DNA of 64,000 bases, from assembly GCA_030278955.1 (NCBI GenBank), contig JAOANR010000002.1, forward strand, positions 14,716,238-14,780,237, given 5' to 3'. Below, piece after piece: positions 47,023 through 56,455 of this stretch. Position 1 is the first letter of the stretch. Each line of letters starts with the position of its first letter. The position numbers and the translations under genes were made by a program. This stretch comes from Hygrophila difformis. Taxonomy: Eukaryota; Streptophyta; Magnoliopsida; Lamiales; Acanthaceae. The notes below the pieces were generated by a model. It was not told the origin of the DNA. It searched no databases and saw only the letters and a program-made list of their open reading frames with translations.

Positions 47023-47353
47023 GGGGACTGGGTCTGGGTATGGGCCGGCTGCCCAACTCCCACGTAGTTGTGCACATAATCAAGGTTTTAAATATCGGTA
47101 TCGGTGTTTATATCGGATATTTAAATTTACGAAAATCGAAGATATTTGAAATTTCAGAGATATTTGTAATTTTTTGAGAAAATGAAGATATTCCAAATTT
47201 CATCATCTCTGTTGCTATGCTAACAATACTCATTCAATGATATACTATGCTTATAATATTGTCGGCACCATGTTGATTGATAAGGTTGACTTAGAATTGA
47301 TGAAAACACGTTAATTGGATGACATAAGCAATATGCGTCAACACATTAATTTT
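47023..47353. other. Chimeric filler
   Basis: 47023-47077 is a reverse-complement match to a short segment of the element B LTR (22268-22322 and 30434-30488). 47078-47353 is AT-rich and unrecognised. This marks a rearrangement junction at the lost end of element 1. Confidence 0.6.
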
Positions 47354-48669
47354 AAATCTTTAGCATAACCTTATCTCAAACTTGAAATTCTAAGTCTTGC
47401 CATCTCACATCGCATAACTTTTCTTTCAGTTTTATGCAGCTTTCATCTTTCCTTGAAGCACCTTGACTTGTTGGGCTATATCCTCAATAAGTTGTGGTCC
47501 CACTACCACAGCCTTATCACTCTCTTACCAACTCAACGGACTTCGGCACTTGCGTCCATATAATGCCTCAAAATGGACCCATACCAATGCTAGCATGGTA
47601 GCTATTATTATAGGAAAATTCAATCAATGGCAAATGATTTTCCCAGCTCTCTAAATTAAAGGACACATGCCCTTAGCATGTCCTCCAATGTCTGGATTGT
47701 CCGTTCTGTTTGTCCATCCGTCATCGGGTAAAATGCGGTACTCATCTTAATTTAAGTACTGAGAGCCTCTTGTAACCTAGTCCAGAAATGAGAGACAAAG
47801 CTACTGTCTCAATCAGAAATGATGTCATGTGGTATTCCATGTCGTCTAACCACATCGTTAATATAAGCTCTTGCTAACTTATCCATAGACCAAGTATCCT
47901 TCATTGGAATAAATATGGCAGTCTTTGTCAACCTATCAACAATCACCCAGATCTTATTCATCCCTCTAGGTGATCGTGGTAGTCCCGAAACTAAATCCAT
48001 TGATATACTATCTCATTTCCAACTTGGGATTTCCAATGGTTGCATTAGTCCTAGGGGTTTTGTCGTACTGCATTGACCTTCTGGCAAGTCAGACACCTAG
48101 CCACAAACTCTGCTGCCTCCTTTTTATCTTTAGCCACCAGTAAATCTTCTTCAGGTCTTTATATAGTTTGTCACCCCCAGGATGAACCGAATATGAGGTG
48201 TTATGACCTTATTCCACCAGTCTTTGTTTCAAGTCGGCACATTTCTGTGGCACACACCACCTTCCCTTGATGCGAATGCTTCCGTCTTCATGGATAGAAA
48301 ACCCCATTGCCTTTCCATCGGCAATGCTTTTCTTAATGCTTTCCAACTTCACATCTCCGGGTTGAGCAGATCTTATCTCATCAAATATGGTAGGTTCCAC
48401 TACCAGAGCGTTAACAACTTCTTGCAATGTACCAAAATCTACCAATTCTAAATTTAGCTTCGCCAGATCCATGTACAATTTTGGTGGTATCATATGTGAG
48501 TTTGCCATGTGTCGGGTCATTCGACTTAAGGCATTAGCCACAACATTGGCTTTTCCTTCATGATAGGAAATTTCTAGATCGTAGTCCTTGATCAGTTCAA
48601 CCATCTCCTTTGCCTCAAATTTAGCTCCTTTTGTGTGAATACGTACTTGAGGCTCTTATGATCGGTAAA
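47354..48669 (-). pseudogene. Chromovirus pol fragment (integrase to RNase H)
   Basis: Aligned to element C it spans from the integrase C-terminal (MLK-type segment) to the RNase H TDHKSL region. Readable pieces are 47809-48000 (MDLVSGLPRSPRGMNKIWVI) and 48209-48604 ([20 protein letters not shown], then the zinc-binding approach). The third catalytic residue still reads TDGQTER near 47710. Multiple frameshifts are present. It stops exactly where an LTR begins at 48670. It is more decayed than elements 1 and C. Confidence 0.85.
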
Positions 48670-49716
48670 TGTAACACCCCGGTTTTGATAACCCAGGCTG
48701 GGATGTCACCGCCACACCTTCCCAAGCAAGACGCGAACCATTTCGAGTTCACTTGAGAAGATGCTAAGGCTAAGTTGTACCAATACTTAAAAATAATTTA
48801 AAAACCATTCAAAAAGTGCACGAAGTTAAAATCAGAGTATGTATACCATGCATAATTTATAAGCAGTGCGGAAGCTAAATAAGGGCCAAAACACGGCCAA
48901 AGCATAAGTTTGGAGTTCGTAAAAGGATTTAAAACAAGTGCGACAAGTCTTCGGAAATTCTCATCCCATATGTAAATGTTGTGCACTAATCTTTAACATC
49001 AGAAAAAAAAATAGAGACAGCGTATCTATCAGTACAACGGTAATGAGTAAGTTAATATACAACACAACGAAGCTTAAAAATTTTAGAAGAGTATTCAGAA
49101 TGGAATTTTACTTTAAAAGACGGATAATTAATTAAGGATGAATATTTAAATCTTACACCTGGCGAAAGATTTTTTTAAATCTCATTATGAAGAGAACACC
49201 CATCCTTGGGGAATCGAACCCACAAGAACTCAAATACATTCTTTTACCATTGTTTCAAGAACTCAAATACATTCTTTTACCATTGTTCATTATGATCGAG
49301 AACACCCATCCTTGGGGAATCGAACCCGCAAGAACTCAACATACATCCTAGGGAATCGAACCCATAGGAGTCAACAATATCCTGGGGAAAAGAAATAATG
49401 GAGAAGAAGAAAAGAGGAAGAATAAGAAAGGTAACCCCAACACACTCGAAATCATAATACATACACATAAACTCCCTTGCCTGAATAAATCGATGAGCTT
49501 CCAATTGGTTGTCTTCTGCCTCCATCCTTCAAGCTCCATTCCCAGTAGCCAGATCTGGTTCCCCTCTTCTTCCACAAGAAAATACGTAGACACTCAAGAA
49601 AGAGAAAAGAGAGAATATGGGTAGGGTTATGTGTATAGGTTGGGCTTAGGTTAGGATAAGGATGTGGATATTGGGTATTGGGTTAAGTAATTGGGCCAAA
49701 TAATAGGGTTATTACA
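48670..49716 (-). mobile_element. Short LTR (1047 bp) with T-arm-like repeats
   Basis: TGTAACACCCCGG to GGTTATTACA. It shares the LTR-terminal motif (CAGGCTGGGATGTCACCGCC and a 12-bp stem at 48718-48760) with the other LTRs, but the body is different. It carries three T-arm-like hairpins at 49205-49226, 49311-49332 and 49347-49368 and a partial one at 49381-49388. The flanks are GTAAA and AATGA, so there is no target duplication. The left flank is pol and the right flank is MITE sequence. Confidence 0.8.
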
Positions 49717-49925
49717 AATGAATTTTGACATTATTTATTATTTAACTTTGACTTAATATTATCATAATAATTTATTTAGAGAAAAATATTTAAACGTGGT
49801 CTTGTCATAATCGTCTAGGTGTCTAGTTTCAGAATATATATTTTATATAATTTTTATTTGTACCCATTTTGAAATATTAAGAATTAATAAAATGCAAGGG
49901 ACTTTGTATAGTAAAGTGTATAAAA
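49717..49925 (-). mobile_element. Fragment of the large MITE family
   Basis: It matches the interior of the 487-bp MITE at 62715-63201 in reverse complement (about 62885-63089), with shared stretches such as AATGAATTTTGAC and GCAAGGGACTTTGT. Neither terminal repeat is present. Confidence 0.75.
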
Positions 49926-50599
49926 AATTCAAAAATATAAAATAAATAAATAACACCAAAATCTAATATAAATAAATGCAACTATATAGAAAATTTTAAA
50001 TTTCAAATCTTTTAAAAATTAGAAATTGTGGGAATTCCATATAAATTGGAATTTTCATATCTTTTAAAAAATAAAAATTAGGAATTTCATATCCAAATCA
50101 ATATATATATTATTCTCTTTGCCGACGCTTGGCGTCACCTCACCCAAAAAAAAATCAATATATATTTTAACATAAATAAATAATAAATAAATAACAAATG
50201 TAAAAATCAAAAATTAATAAATAAAAAATGCAAAAATCTAAGAAGATTGGAAATTTAGAATGGAGACACCACATTAAATATTGACTTGGTTGACCACTAA
50301 TGGTTTTAATAATATATAGATTCCATATCTTTAGAAATTGAGATTTTCATATAAAAAAAATGCAAAAATCTATAAAAATTGGAAATTTCAAATGGAGACA
50401 CCATAATTAAATGTTGATTGGGTTGACCGCTAATGGATTTAATAATATATAGATGAGCTTTTGAAATCATGTAGTAAAAAACATTGGTCAAATTCAAATA
50501 TTGGGAATTTAGGAATTTTAATGGCAAATTATTACTATTGAGCTTGGTTCCTAATTCTTGGTTTTGAAAATCCTTATAATACTACATGTTCTTCATCTT
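49926..50599. other. AT-rich region with a ~130-bp direct repeat
   Basis: No gene is seen. A segment ending with GTTGACC, ACTAATGG and AATAATATATAGAT occurs twice (about 50230-50322 and 50360-50453). A small inverted repeat GACGC and GCGTC lies near 50124. It ends in the LINE target site. Confidence 0.6.
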
Positions 50600-50882
50600 T
50601 TTTTCTTTTTCTTTTTTTTTTTTTTTTTTTTGAGGAAATAAGTTGCATTCCATACAATGTCAAAATTCTTGTTACATCAAAACAACCCAGGGATAAACCA
50701 ATAACATTCATGCACCACAAAACCAACTCCAACACTAGCTTAGTACTCACTCACTGTGCGACATAACTACATAGCAATTGCAGCAGCCTTGAAACTAATC
50801 GTCTGAATTGAAAGGGAGTTTTAGCATCAAACTAATACCACTCTTCCTTGCAACTCATTCCTGAGCCCCGCTCTTAGCCCAA

Positions 50883-51344
50883 TTATCCGCCAAGTCGTTC
50901 CGCTCTCTCATGATGTGTTGTACACAAACTCCATGCGAAATTAATCACTGTAAGAATAGGAGCCATCAATTGGTGAAGACTCCATGGTGCTGCTTCCGGT
51001 TTGTTCAGCCAACAGACCACGTTACGAGAATCGCTTTCAAAAATCACCTTAGGGAGTGGGAAACCTTGGTCTCTAATAGTAGCCTTGCAAACCCGATTGA
51101 CTGCAACAAGTTCAGTTGTGTTGGAGTCCGTATGTCCAATTGAATCGGATAGAAGGAAGATCACCTTTCCAGTGTCGTCCCTAATGATGCCCCCAACTCC
51201 TGCCGGTCCCGGGTTCCCAAGGGAAGATTTGTCTGTATTTATTTTCCAGCATCCTTTCTGAAGGCGTATCCATACCAGTCCACATCTCGATACCTTTGAT
51301 TTTTTATCTGAGATAATCCGTATGGGAAGTTCTCCTCCAAACAC
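50883..51344 (-). pseudogene. LINE RNase H domain
   Basis: 153 codons. INTDKSSLGNPGPAGVGGII carries the first Asp, TELVAVNRV the Glu and FESDSRNVVCWLN the next Asp; the end is frame-damaged (TTHHERAERLGG, where RERN.LAD.WAK is expected). Plant L1 elements often carry RNase H downstream of RT, where it would remove the RNA template. Confidence 0.85.
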
Positions 51345-51853
51345 ATCAAAGTGTTGGCAATCCCCTGATTAAAAGCACTCCACCACAAGCCCACCTTCCA
51401 CCTTATTTCCTCCAAATCAAAACTCTCAAAACAGCGCCCCTGAAAAATTATTTCATTCCTCCATCTCCATATTGCCCCAAGCGCCACCACACAAACCAAC
51501 AGCCAACAGTCCCGTCTCCCTTATTTCGGATCAAAATCAAACAACCACCTAACCAAATTTTCCACCTTGCTTGGTAACACCTAGCACACATCAAACCACC
51601 CGACACATTTATACCAAATCTTACCTACCACAGCACAACAATAAAATAGATGATCAAATGATTCATTACCTTGTCTGCATAAGCAACACTGTACGTCCGC
51701 CCCCTGTAAGCACCCTCTGGCTACAAGAAGCTCTCTAACTAGTAACACTCCTTTTAGTATTTTCCAAACCAATAACTTGGCCTTCATAGGACATTTCAGC
51801 TTCCACAGACACCTCCAAACCTTCTGCTCCTCGTCCATCACCCCTCCTTCCAT
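51239..51853 (-). pseudogene. LINE zinc-binding region downstream of RT
   Basis: 51581-51853 reads WRCLWKLKCPMKAKLLVWKI, then CCLCRQGNESFDHLFYCC, the Cys/His arrangement of the zf-RVT domain of plant LINE-like RTs. 51239-51499 (GAIWRWRNEIIFQG) continues it in another frame. Confidence 0.85.
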
Positions 51854-51901
51854 TTGAGCCCTCCAAGATCTCGTGGTGAAACGACCATTCGCCTCCCCAG
51901 T

Positions 51902-52714
51902 TCACTTAACCTGATCTTTCAAATACGGACTCAGGACCTGACTTTGAATTACATTTAAAATGTCACTCCAGATGTCCCTTTCCCAATCAAAAATAGGTCT
52001 TCTCAAATTAACACGCCAATCCCACTCAAAGCCATTCCAATCTCCAAAATCCGCAATCCTCCCATTCTTATCCCGTGCCAGTGCATAAATACGAGGAAAG
52101 AGATCCTTCAAAGTCCTGTCTCCACCCACCAATTTGTCTAACCAGAACCTCACCCGTTTCCCACTACCCACTTGGATCCTAAAGCAATTTTCCAAGCCCT
52201 CCCTGTTCTGTCCTTCCCAAGCCCTACAAATCCACCCCCACAATGAACTCCCCACAGAACTATCCTGAATTAATGGAGATGACTTTCCATAATACTTCTC
52301 ATTTATGACCTCCTTCCATAGTGAATTTTCCTTTCCAAATCTCCACCTCCATTTTGATAACAAAGCTGTGTTAAACCACTGACAGTCCCAAATGTTTAAA
52401 CCACCAACCTCCTTGCGCAGACATATCTTATTCCAGCTAGTGAGATGAATCCTCCTATTGCCATCCCACTCGTTCCAAAAAAACCTTCTCTTCATCTTCT
52501 CCAATCTTTCCCCCACGGCTACTGGAACTTTAAAAATGGATAAGAAGTAAACCAGCAAGCTACTAAGGACCGAATTGATCAAACATAGTCTTCCCGCTTG
52601 AGAAAGTAGTCTACCCTTCCAACCTTCCAACCTTTTCTCCACTCTCTCTAACACGGGCTGCCAAAGCGAGATACTATTAATGCGACCCCCAATAGGGATT
52701 CCCAAGTATGTCAT
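51902..52714 (-). pseudogene. LINE RT C-terminal part
   Basis: 270 codons with YLGIPIGGR, WKGRLLSQAGRLCLINSVLS, FFWNEWDGNRRIHLTSWNKI and GGLNIWD, all typical of the thumb and connection region of plant LINE RT. The sequence just upstream (52711-52899) carries the end of the palm in a different frame. Confidence 0.9.
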
Positions 52715-53936
52715 TGGCCAACTTCCAACCCCACAACAAGCACTCTGGCAGCCTCCCTGGTCAGGTCACTGGAACAGTTGATCCCAAAAAGTGTACTCTT
52801 CTCATAATTGATTTGAAGACCGATTGCCAACAAAAAACATTTCAAAATCCTTTTAATAATCACAACTTGCTGAATATTCCCTTCACAAAAAAGGATCATG
52901 CCGTCCGCATATTGTAATGAGAAATTGACAGACCATTATCTCTGACCAACAGTCCCCTAAATACTCCTAACTCCGTTGCTTTAGTAATTAGTCTGTTCAA
53001 AATTTCAACCACGAGCACAAAAAGGTATAGAGAGAGAGGATCACCTTGTCTCAATCCTTTTTGTAATTTGAAGAAGTTTGTTGGCGTTCCGTTTATAAGA
53101 ACCGCAACTGTCGCACAAGAAATACATTCCTTAACCCAGCCCGTCCACTTGTCTCCAAAATTATAGTACGCCTTAGCAGAATCCAACTTGACTACAAATC
53201 CCCTTCTCCCCTTCGATTGAGTCGAATGAATCACCTCCGAAGCCACCAAAACCCCGTCCATAATCTGCCTCCCTTTAATAAATGCCATTTGAGATGATCC
53301 TATGACACCCCCTAATACACCTTGAAGCCTATTCGCCAACACTTTCGTGACCATTTTGTACACGCTTCCCACCAACGAAATTGGCCTAAACTCACTAAAT
53401 TCTGCCTCATTTTTTTCTTTTCCATCCGCCACCACCCTAGCCAGCGCACCAAATTGATCCATTTGCTCCTCTCCTGCCCCAATCTCGGGTGCCCGAGATC
53501 CCCTATCGAACCGCTCTGCTTCCAAAGTGGTATTAGTCGACCGTCCCATAACCATCTCCCGATCCACTCTATCAATCGACGCCGCCTCCTCCCCGTCTCT
53601 CGATTTCTCCACGATAGGTAATTTCTCCGCCAACATCTGCAATATTCCTTCCCTGGTTTTGCCGAGGTTTCCCTCGTTCCGTTCATTACCCTGGTTTTCA
53701 ATCTGGCTCTCCTTTTGTTCACCAGAGCACATACCCTCTTTGGCCCGAGGGCCACCATCTAACTCCAACCCATAGGAAGAGCCCACCTCCACAGCTCCGT
53801 CCCCAGTGCTTCCTAATTTACCCCTTCCCCCCACCTTAACCTGGACTTCTATTGGGCTTTCCTTTTGATCTCCAAGCATCATACTCTCTTCAGCCCGATA
53901 TGCTTTATCAATCCCCTTCCCCTTGAATTGGACCAT
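52715..53936 (-). pseudogene. LINE ORF1 tail fused to RT palm, endonuclease lost
   Basis: The first part of the frame from 53936 is a charged linker (GDQKESPIEVQVKV, SGEQKESQIENQ, two related repeats). It passes directly into the RT block EFRPISLVGSVYKMVTKVLA, GSSQMAFIKGRQI, RRGFVVKLDSAKAYYNF, and LRQGDPLSLYLFV. The endonuclease expected before RT is absent, and about 17 residues after KAYY are missing. The catalytic box reads YADG (codons at 52900-52911), where YADD is usual, and lies at a frameshift. The palm therefore lacks its second catalytic Asp. Confidence 0.85.
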
Positions 53937-54110
53937 TATCCTTGTATCTCCCTCTCCCCCAGCCCATGAACCATCTATATCCTCACTCTGCGGCCCAGAA
54001 CCTTGACCACCACTAACCAGCCCACTAGCATTCTATCCCACATCCTCACCACGGTTATCCAACCCCTCAACTAGACAGTTTCCACTTCCTTGGGACTCAC
54101 TAACAGCCGC

Positions 54111-55300
54111 CTAATTGATTATACCATTCAGCTCTGCAGACTCATCATGCCTTTCCAACCCCCCATGCAATGTCCCTTTTGATCTTTCCTCTTCCCGAAA
54201 TTGCGTGGACCTGGAACACACTACCAGATTCTTCTCCGGCGTATCACCTGCTATCGCCATCACCTGACCACCACCAGACCTCCTAGCTTGCTTATCCTCC
54301 CAGGAGAAATCGGGTTCCACCACCGATTCACAAAAATTGGCTACAATTTGTGTTTCGAATTTCCAATCACCAACTTGGATCAATCTTTTCGAAGGGATGA
54401 ACATGTCGTCCTGTAATTCCACTAGCAATCTAGCGCGGTCCATTCTTTTCTTCTCCAAGGTATCTTTGTCAATGAACACAACCTTACTCCATCCGGCCAC
54501 GATCTGGTTTAAGTTTTCCACATTCCAGGCATTGAAAGGTAATCCTAGTACATATATCCAAACGAGATATTTTCGAACACACATGCCCTCAGCCCATACT
54601 CTCTTCCATACTATAATTTTGTGGTCTCTCTGATCAGTGATAAATCTGTCTCTGGCATCTACCCGTTGAATACCACTTCCACCATATGACCTCCCCCATA
54701 GATTATGTCTTTACAATCCTTATATTCGTCGTATATCCAATCCTGAAAGCCAACAAGTATCTCGAGGTTTTTTTATCTCTACCACCGCAGTTTGCTCCAA
54801 AAATTCCATGTCTTCCTGGACCACTTCCAGTTTCACAACACTATCGCCCCCTCCTTCGAGTGTCTGCGGTTCCCCCCTCCCTATCACCCCTGATCACCTC
54901 TGCATACGTACGTTCGTCCCGCCATGCATCCATTCCCGATAGTTTATTACTCTGTAGCCTCTCACCCTCCAGGTTATCCCTAATTTCTTTTTTGAAAACC
55001 CTACCAGCCCTGTTCCCTGCTCCATTAAATCCGATACTTCTCATTCTGGGAAACGCGCAGCTAACTCTCAGCTTATTCCCCTTCCATTCCATTTCGTTCA
55101 TCTTTTCAATCACCAGCAGCGCCTCTTGTCTATTTTTGAATCTTGCAAACCCAAATTTCTGGCCATGCTCTAGTAGGAATGTACCAGTCCCATATCCTCG
55201 CCACCTTTTCAATTTCCTAGTAAATATTCTTAAACACCACTCTAACCAGAATATTTCCCACAAATACCCCAACAAGGTTCAGTTTACTGTGAAACCTGTC
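54111..55300 (-). pseudogene. LINE ORF1 (RRM protein, broken)
   Basis: 54841-55275 carries the end of an RNA-recognition motif (QKFGFARFKNRQEALLVIEK and GNKLRVSCAF), preceded in another frame by the likely N-terminal strand near 55290. 54111-54584 carries the second ORF1 domain (LVWIYVLGLPFNAWNVENLN, RMDRARLLVEL). ORF1 proteins of plant L1 elements bind element RNA. Several frameshifts separate the parts. Confidence 0.8.
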
Positions 55301-55578
55301 ATCACCCAGCTCCGTCTCTTTCGTCCCCCTCCTCAGTTCCCGCCTATCACTGACCTTGCTCCCCTCCTTCCTACCACTTTCTTCCATGCCCTCCCTGATG
55401 CTTGGCTAGCTCCACCTTGGTCTCCAAACTCCTCCATTACCAACTTTTACGCCTGTGGACTTACCTCTCCATGCGCCGCCTTGAACCCCGTGGACATACC
55501 CGATCTCCCTCCTCATCTTGCACCCTCACATGTTCTTCATCTTATTTAAAACAAGTGAGTTAATTATTTAAGAACAAC

Positions 55579-55612
55579 TAGTTATACCGCCCGTGCGATG
55601 CACCGAGCAAGA
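55579..55612 (-). mobile_element. Candidate Helitron 3' end
   Basis: On the minus strand a short inverted repeat (GTGC and GCAC around ATC) inside GTGCATCGCACGGGCGG is followed by TATAA and CTAG, then T. Helitron 3' ends have a short hairpin followed by CTRR at an A/T insertion site. The hairpin is only 4-5 bp and no 5' TC end was located, so this may be coincidental. Confidence 0.35.
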
Positions 55613-55667
55613 TATTTTCATCAATAAAATAAAGAAAAGATTTAACAAAAAATTATAATAAAATTTT

Positions 55668-55805
55668 CACTTAAGCGAGATCTCAGGTTCGAGCCCTGTG
55701 TATACAAAAAATGGTTTTGGGAGAGACACCTTTCATTGCCCATGCAGATCCTCGAGGGATTAGTCATTGGTCCAATGTGGCCTAAGGATACCTGGTAATT
55801 CACTA
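55668..55805 (+). mobile_element. tRNA-derived SINE, 5'-shortened
   Basis: 138 bp flanked by a perfect 21-bp duplication (55647-55667 and 55806-55826). It has a Pol III B-box GGTTCGAGCCC at 55686-55696 and no recognisable A-box. A second copy with the same layout is at 62334-62467. Confidence 0.75.
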
Positions 55806-56084
55806 AAAAAATTATAATAAAATTTTAGTAAGAATAAATTATATAGTCTAAGACGTGTATCATAAAAATTATCATTATGTATAACCAAACATACATTTTT
55901 TTGTAAATGAAAATGATATTTATGTATCTATTACTAAAAACACCACAATGAAGTTGCGACATAAAAAATTCAATTAGTAAGATGCCCCTTTTCATGAACA
56001 TTTTTAATTTTTTAAAAAAAAGTTGCAAATATCATTATGTATTTTCATAGTAACATTAAAAATAACTATACAATGAAGATATTT

Positions 56085-56149
56085 TCTGAAGATGGGAGAG
56101 AGGAGTTTTGGGGGAAATGGTATTAGTATTACCATTAATTATTGAAATA

Positions 56150-56214
<65 letters not shown>

Positions 56215-56455
56215 GGAATATATATTTTCCGAAATTAATGTAAATTAAAATATTTTGAATGAAGTTTTCATTTTAAAACAATATTTTTTTACACTTTTCA
56301 ATTCAAGGAATGAAAGTAGTATTACAATTAATTATTGAAATAAATAATAATAAAAATGAATATATTATCTGAAAATAATATAAATTAAAATATTTTGAAT
56401 AAAATTCCTATCTTGTAAAAATAAATTTTTTTACACTTTTCAATTCAAGTGTTTT
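56085..56455. repeat. Degenerate repeat cluster, left part
   Basis: It contains GGAGTTTTGGG, ATTAGTATTACCATTAATT, AAATATTTTGAAT and ACACTTTTCAATTCAAG words that recur in the same order at 63230-63420 and in part at 62570-62620. An (AAT)n microsatellite lies at 56151-56214. It is interrupted by the solo LTR at 56456. Confidence 0.65.
56151..56214. repeat. (AAT)n microsatellite
   Basis: About 21 uninterrupted AAT/TAA units. Confidence 0.95.

Larger units (their letters stand above)
50600..55527 (-). mobile_element. L1-type LINE (4.9 kb), internally deleted
   Basis: The perfect 16-bp duplication ACATGTTCTTCATCTT is at 50584-50599 and 55528-55543. The poly(A) tail appears as a T-run at about 50600-50631. 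Reading order on the minus strand is: ORF1 with an RNA-recognition motif, ORF1 second half, RT, RT C-terminal, zinc-binding domain, RNase H. The apurinic endonuclease domain is missing. Confidence 0.95.

Noticed and set aside
50115..50140. Terminator-like or regulatory hairpin GACGC/GCGTC
   Set aside because: It is a single short inverted repeat in AT-rich DNA with no neighbouring gene; chance is sufficient.
54686..55549. Plus-strand 287-codon frame
   Set aside because: It is the antisense shadow of LINE ORF1 on the minus strand; no domain is visible.
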